From the NCBI GenBank assembly GCA_947179485.1, contig OX359246.1, forward strand, positions 46,479,632 through 46,543,631: DNA of 64,000 nt. Reading direction: 5' to 3'. Source of the stretch: Allacma fusca (taxonomy: Eukaryota > Arthropoda > Collembola > Symphypleona > Sminthuridae). The notes beneath the pieces are model-generated. The model worked only from the letters and a program-made list of their open reading frames with translations, made no database searches and was not told the DNA's origin. This document shows, in pieces, positions 62,201 to 64,000 of this stretch; within the stretch, counting starts at the first letter, position 1, and each line of letters opens with the position of its first letter. Made by a program: the position numbers and the translations under genes.

Positions 62201-62290
62201 TTAAGTCAGCAGAAATATTTAAACATTTATAATAAAAAAAAAAGGAAGCAAGTTATAAGCAAGGTGACTTGGTTTATACGATGGCATTAA
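59210..62290 (+). CDS. pol: Ty3/gypsy Pol (protease, RT, RNase H, integrase)
   Basis: The polyprotein frame is open from 59180, so it is probably made by -1 frameshifting; an ATG at 59225 is also present. Protease: LLDPGSNIS at about residue 38, with Pro where Thr or Ser is usual (DTG/DSG), then ILGRDFLG near 109. RT: VTFDYRRLN, FTVLDQ, and YVDD near 387. RNase H: ITDACD near 534, TEKEALAI, and TDHKAL. Integrase: HSNNLSGHMG ... CETC zinc finger (about 744-785), then DICGP (about 812), TDNAKQF (about 872) and CERYN (about 907), a D,D-35-E core. The frame runs off-register after the A10 tract at 62234-62243 and ends at a TAA (62288-62290). Confidence 0.9.
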   Translation: MREVQMDNIQPHENSDFNMYPPVYMTIEILGEKVLALLDPGSNISILGNNFVVLVKAKGEKIVHEIAKLRTASGTGTTDGFVNTNMICPFGNVSQRFELISTCMRDVILGRDFLGDNKISVHVNLGTWTQQNDTVRDIECNEIMMEDEEFNFVSIDRLIEDIQHETLTTQKDGNTENMSIINNMIDSNDDLNDEYKIEMKKLFYNFRQMFSKKPGRCTLVKHRIETGNANPIASKARPMTPAKRQVFQNAIDELLELDLIERCESPWSSEAVIVPKKNSDGTSGYRVTFDYRRLNDVTVANKNCAPRLQDVIVALSSGSWFTVLDQPMGYYHIEVDEADRNKTAFRGPRGLFRFKVVPFGLKNSGATFQDAVEIAMGDGLWSYVIVYVDDAICWSNSIEDHLLHLELVLTALNNNGFHISPKKAQIAKKSVTFLGYLIGDGKYKPLQEKCQALQNYPIPNNVKGVQRFLGFVGFYRHFFEKFDYQVRPLYRLLMKNTKFVWTEDCQGAFEIMKNGLNEATCLYMPNLNEPFIIITDACDTGIAGILMLEREGVRYPIWFASRSLRTSERNYSTTEKEALAIIFGIRKFRGFIELTKFTVETDHKALTFLKTIKDPTGRIARWMLELQGYDFNVIYRKGINNEAADALSRMHEVNLIQDVNYPDRKQLIMGQAEDKILAKVIDYCNNPDVNADKFIVKLCRDAVIANDGCLYKYVGALHKPWENECKFYKIWMPQNLVYNIIDYFHSNNLSGHMGINKTYKRIEQRFYWKGMNKDVVKFVNKCETCQTSKTARTHNVGIGTSPDVGEPWDYVACDICGPYIKGKRGNRYLLVVMCHTTKYVELFGLRAATAATIIRRLWVVFLKWGFPNSIVTDNAKQFVSKKFMQWCDSIGTKSWKIASYHPQSNPCERYNRTVKDRIITQIESCVEWDCKLDEIAFAINSSVNDSTHFSPAYLNFGRELKTPCDSKLKIDLPSIDRSDNVNERIQSVLNLAKSYTQLSQQKYLNIYNKKKRKQVISKVTWFIRWH

Positions 62291-62478
62291 ATATTTCTAA
62301 TGCAGCAAAAGGTATTACCAGTTCTTTGTGCAAAAAATATTGTGGTCCATTTGTAATAAATAAAATGTGTTCCAATAGCATATGTGAGCTCAAGTGTCAA
62401 AAATCGTCGAAAATTATTGGAAGAGTTCATATTTCTCGTTTGAAACCAGTTAGTAATGATGGTCCATCTTCTCCTTAA
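62269..62478 (+). CDS. pol: Pol C-terminus in a shifted frame
   Basis: About 69 codons that continue the integrase C-terminal domain: the segment GDLVYTMAL just before and at its start, CGPFVINKM, and VHISRLKP are typical of Ty3/gypsy integrase ends. It is out of frame with the main pol ORF by one base. The shift maps to the run of ten A at 62234-62243. The cause may be an indel, a sequencing error in the homopolymer, or slippage. Confidence 0.75.
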   Translation: MVYTMALNISNAAKGITSSLCKKYCGPFVINKMCSNSICELKCQKSSKIIGRVHISRLKPVSNDGPSSP

Positions 62479-63231
62479 ATTTACACTCTTGACAAATGAA
62501 GAAGTAAGCAGCAAATGAGAACAAAATGTAAGAGTGAAAGGAGCAGAGAGAGTATATGAGAATACATGTGTTGTATAAATGAGTTGTATGAGTGGAAGCC
62601 GAAAATTCTGTCATTGGTGTTACAAGGAGTATAACATAAATGAAATGAGTTACACATAATGAAATATGACATGGTAGCTCACACTAATTTTTCTCAAGTA
62701 AATATTGTAATTATGATAACAATATTTGGTACAAAGAAATGTTAATGTTTGATCCATTTTAATATTTAGGGGGAATATAATACAAATGCAAGATTTGTTT
62801 TTGTTGATAATGAATTTTTAAATACTTGAATTATTATGATCACTATTTATATTATCCAATCTATGCCAGTAGAAACAACCCACTTTAATAAATGCTCGTT
62901 GGTATGGTTACTACGATCATATTATTGGGATGAGCTGGAATAATAATAGTCCATAATATTAATGTGGAACGACAATCTTGTATATTAATGATTCAGTATG
63001 AGATTAGCCTCTGTGGAAGTAACTGGTTTATTTGATTGTTGTGAAGTTTTAATTTTCTCCTCCATAATGAAGCCATTTTCTATCCAGAATTACAAAATAC
63101 CTCCGAAAACTGTTGCTGGTAAATCTTTTTATTGATTATTTTGGATTATATTTGTGTGGTAATGTCAGTGGCTAAATTATTATATTCAGGAATTAATAAA
63201 TTGACTATGTGTAGATAAACAAGCTATTAAG
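62479..63231. other. non-coding stretch between pol and the third ORF
   Basis: AT-rich, with stops in all frames. It includes a purine tract at 62768-62774. A splice-acceptor-like sequence (ATATTCAG, ending 63189) lies 42 bases before the third ORF and could serve a spliced subgenomic RNA. Confidence 0.5.
62768..62774 (+). promoter_or_regulatory. internal polypurine tract-like sequence
   Basis: AGGGGGA within TTAGGGGGAATATAAT resembles the polypurine tract usually found directly before a 3' LTR, but the LTR here starts 1.07 kb further on. A role as central plus-strand primer, or as the mark of an older 3' end, is inference. Confidence 0.35.
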
Positions 63232-63834
63232 ATGCGTGCATCCGTTATCCGTGCCAGTACTTGTATTCCTGTTCTTACTGAAGCCAATAAGTCCAAGAAG
63301 CATAAAAAGCCTTCAAAATTGAGGAGGGAGTATGCGAAGGTGATGGCGCATCATGAGTTTGTGAGAAAAGCTGCATGGAAGAAGTATTGTGACGAGGCTA
63401 AAGCTGAACGGGAAATTATGAAAGAGAGAGAGCAACAAAAAGCTGAAAAAGCCTTCAATGAGTTTAAGAAAGTTGAAGTGCAGGAGAAAATGGGGGAAAT
63501 TAAGAATTTCATTCCCAAGAGGAGGATTCGGATGCCTGAAGTAGGACGAATTAAGTACATGCCAGTAGTACCAAACCAAAAGCCGAAATCTGGAGGAGGC
63601 CGAAAACAAGCTAAGGTTAAGTTCTGCATCAAAGAAGTCAAAGAATATAAAGTAGTGAAATTCTCTTTTCATCAGCAAGTTGAGGAGGTACATTATGATG
63701 TGTGCAATGGGTTTGGAAAGGACTCCCTTGTATTCCATGACAGAAAAGCGTCATTTGAAGCAGGAATGATTCCTGAATTTGTATGGAGTACATGTTTTAA
63801 TTTAGTATTATATAGGTTCAATTCTGTTCAATAG
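63232..63834 (+). CDS. third ORF of the LTR element, Lys-rich protein of unknown function
   Basis: A 200-residue ORF from ATG 63232 to TAG 63832-63834, ending 11 bases before the 3' LTR. The protein starts uncharged for about 20 residues. It then becomes strongly basic and helix-prone (about 20-90, with KSKKHKKPSKLRREYAK and EREIMKEREQQKAEKAF) and continues basic with GGGRKQAKVKF near 125. There is no signal peptide, transmembrane segment or glycosylation pattern, so it is not a typical env. No family is recognised. Possible roles are a nucleic-acid-binding accessory protein or a captured host fragment; both are guesses. Confidence 0.6.
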   Translation: MRASVIRASTCIPVLTEANKSKKHKKPSKLRREYAKVMAHHEFVRKAAWKKYCDEAKAEREIMKEREQQKAEKAFNEFKKVEVQEKMGEIKNFIPKRRIRMPEVGRIKYMPVVPNQKPKSGGGRKQAKVKFCIKEVKEYKVVKFSFHQQVEEVHYDVCNGFGKDSLVFHDRKASFEAGMIPEFVWSTCFNLVLYRFNSVQ

Positions 63835-63845
63835 GAAGATAAATG
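63835..63845 (+). promoter_or_regulatory. weak polypurine tract before the 3' LTR
   Basis: GAAGATAAATG follows the third-ORF stop and directly precedes TGTAACATG of the LTR. It is purine-rich but interrupted by T, weaker than the tract at 62768. Confidence 0.4.
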
Positions 63846-64000
63846 TGTAACATGATTATGTTACTATTCCCTTAGTCACGTTACGAAGATTGTTATTATT
63901 AAATATTAATGCTGTTAAATAATAATGTATTTAACAGAATCTGTTATTAGTTAAATGTTGTCCAACCAATGAATTTACTTTCCAGCAAGTATAAAAGGGA
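63846..64000 (+). repeat. 3' LTR, cut by the window end
   Basis: The 155 bases match 57008-57162 over their whole length, through the TATAAAAGGGA motif. Confidence 0.93.

Larger units (their letters stand above)
57008..64000 (+). mobile_element. Ty3/gypsy LTR retrotransposon with an extra 3' ORF
   Basis: Layout: 5' LTR from 57008, leader, gag (57726-59210), pol in the -1 frame (59210-62290 plus a displaced C-terminus to 62478), a 750-base gap, a third ORF (63232-63834), and a 3' LTR from 63846 that the window cuts after 155 bases. Those 155 bases match 57008-57162 with no difference that I can see. Pol order is protease, reverse transcriptase, RNase H, integrase, the Ty3/gypsy order. Target-site duplications cannot be checked because the 3' end is outside the window. 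Confidence 0.9.

Noticed and set aside
1..64000. CRISPR arrays, operons, riboswitches, rRNA or tRNA genes
   Set aside because: The sequence is eukaryotic. Direct repeats present are microsatellites, minisatellites and LTRs. I found no tRNA or rRNA that I could support by eye; a tRNA covariance-model search would settle it.

Overview
This is a eukaryotic, AT-rich, intron-rich window with many dinucleotide microsatellites. The protein-coding genes are a multiplexin (collagen XV/XVIII type) and two ionotropic receptor-like (IR) genes, together with Ty3/gypsy, BEL/Pao, Merlin/IS1595-like, pogo-like and hAT-like transposons. This mix points to a protostome, most likely an arthropod. A copepod-like crustacean fits the look of the sequence, but that is inference and I cannot name the species.

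Left half (1-33174): one very large plus-strand gene for a collagen XV/XVIII protein, with its 5' end outside the window. Two exons of the thrombospondin-N/laminin-G-like domain (1557-1975) are followed by a 21.5 kb intron. From 23492 to 33174 there is a dense run of small exons: the end of the TSPN domain, acidic Ser-Gly linkers, interrupted Gly-X-Y collagen, an NC1 trimerisation and hinge region with a 15-nt microexon, and a four-cysteine endostatin domain with an unusual Arg-rich tail. The exon phases chain without a break to one stop codon (988 codons plus stop in the window). Inside the large intron, a phase-0 exon with its own ATG and a hydrophobic segment (14571-14780) looks like an alternative N-terminus. 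An antisense 77-residue ORF (22823-23056) is also present.

Middle (33.2-47.8 kb): two tandem, nine-exon, minus-strand IR-like receptor genes (37082-40192 and 42259-45453) with matching intron phases. They are flanked by two plus-strand paralogous genes for small secreted Gly/Pro-rich proteins (35186-35839 and 47346-47747), each with a TATA box and a poly(A) signal. A 1.2 kb inverted-repeat element (40704-41912) sits between the two receptor genes.

Right part (47.8-57 kb): a repeat graveyard. It holds a decayed BEL/Pao element (minus strand), a full-length Merlin/IS1595-like transposase carrying only nonsense mutations, a 12-bp minisatellite in two opposite orientations, a 494-bp pogo-like MITE with TA duplications between those arrays, and a GC-rich, hAT-like inverted-repeat element inserted into one array.

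Right end (57008-64000): a young-looking Ty3/gypsy LTR retrotransposon. The visible 155 bp of its 3' LTR match the 5' LTR. It has gag, a canonical -1 frameshift heptamer, pol (protease, RT, RNase H, integrase; the C-terminus is displaced by an A10 tract), and an unusual third ORF for a Lys-rich 200-residue protein between pol and the 3' LTR.
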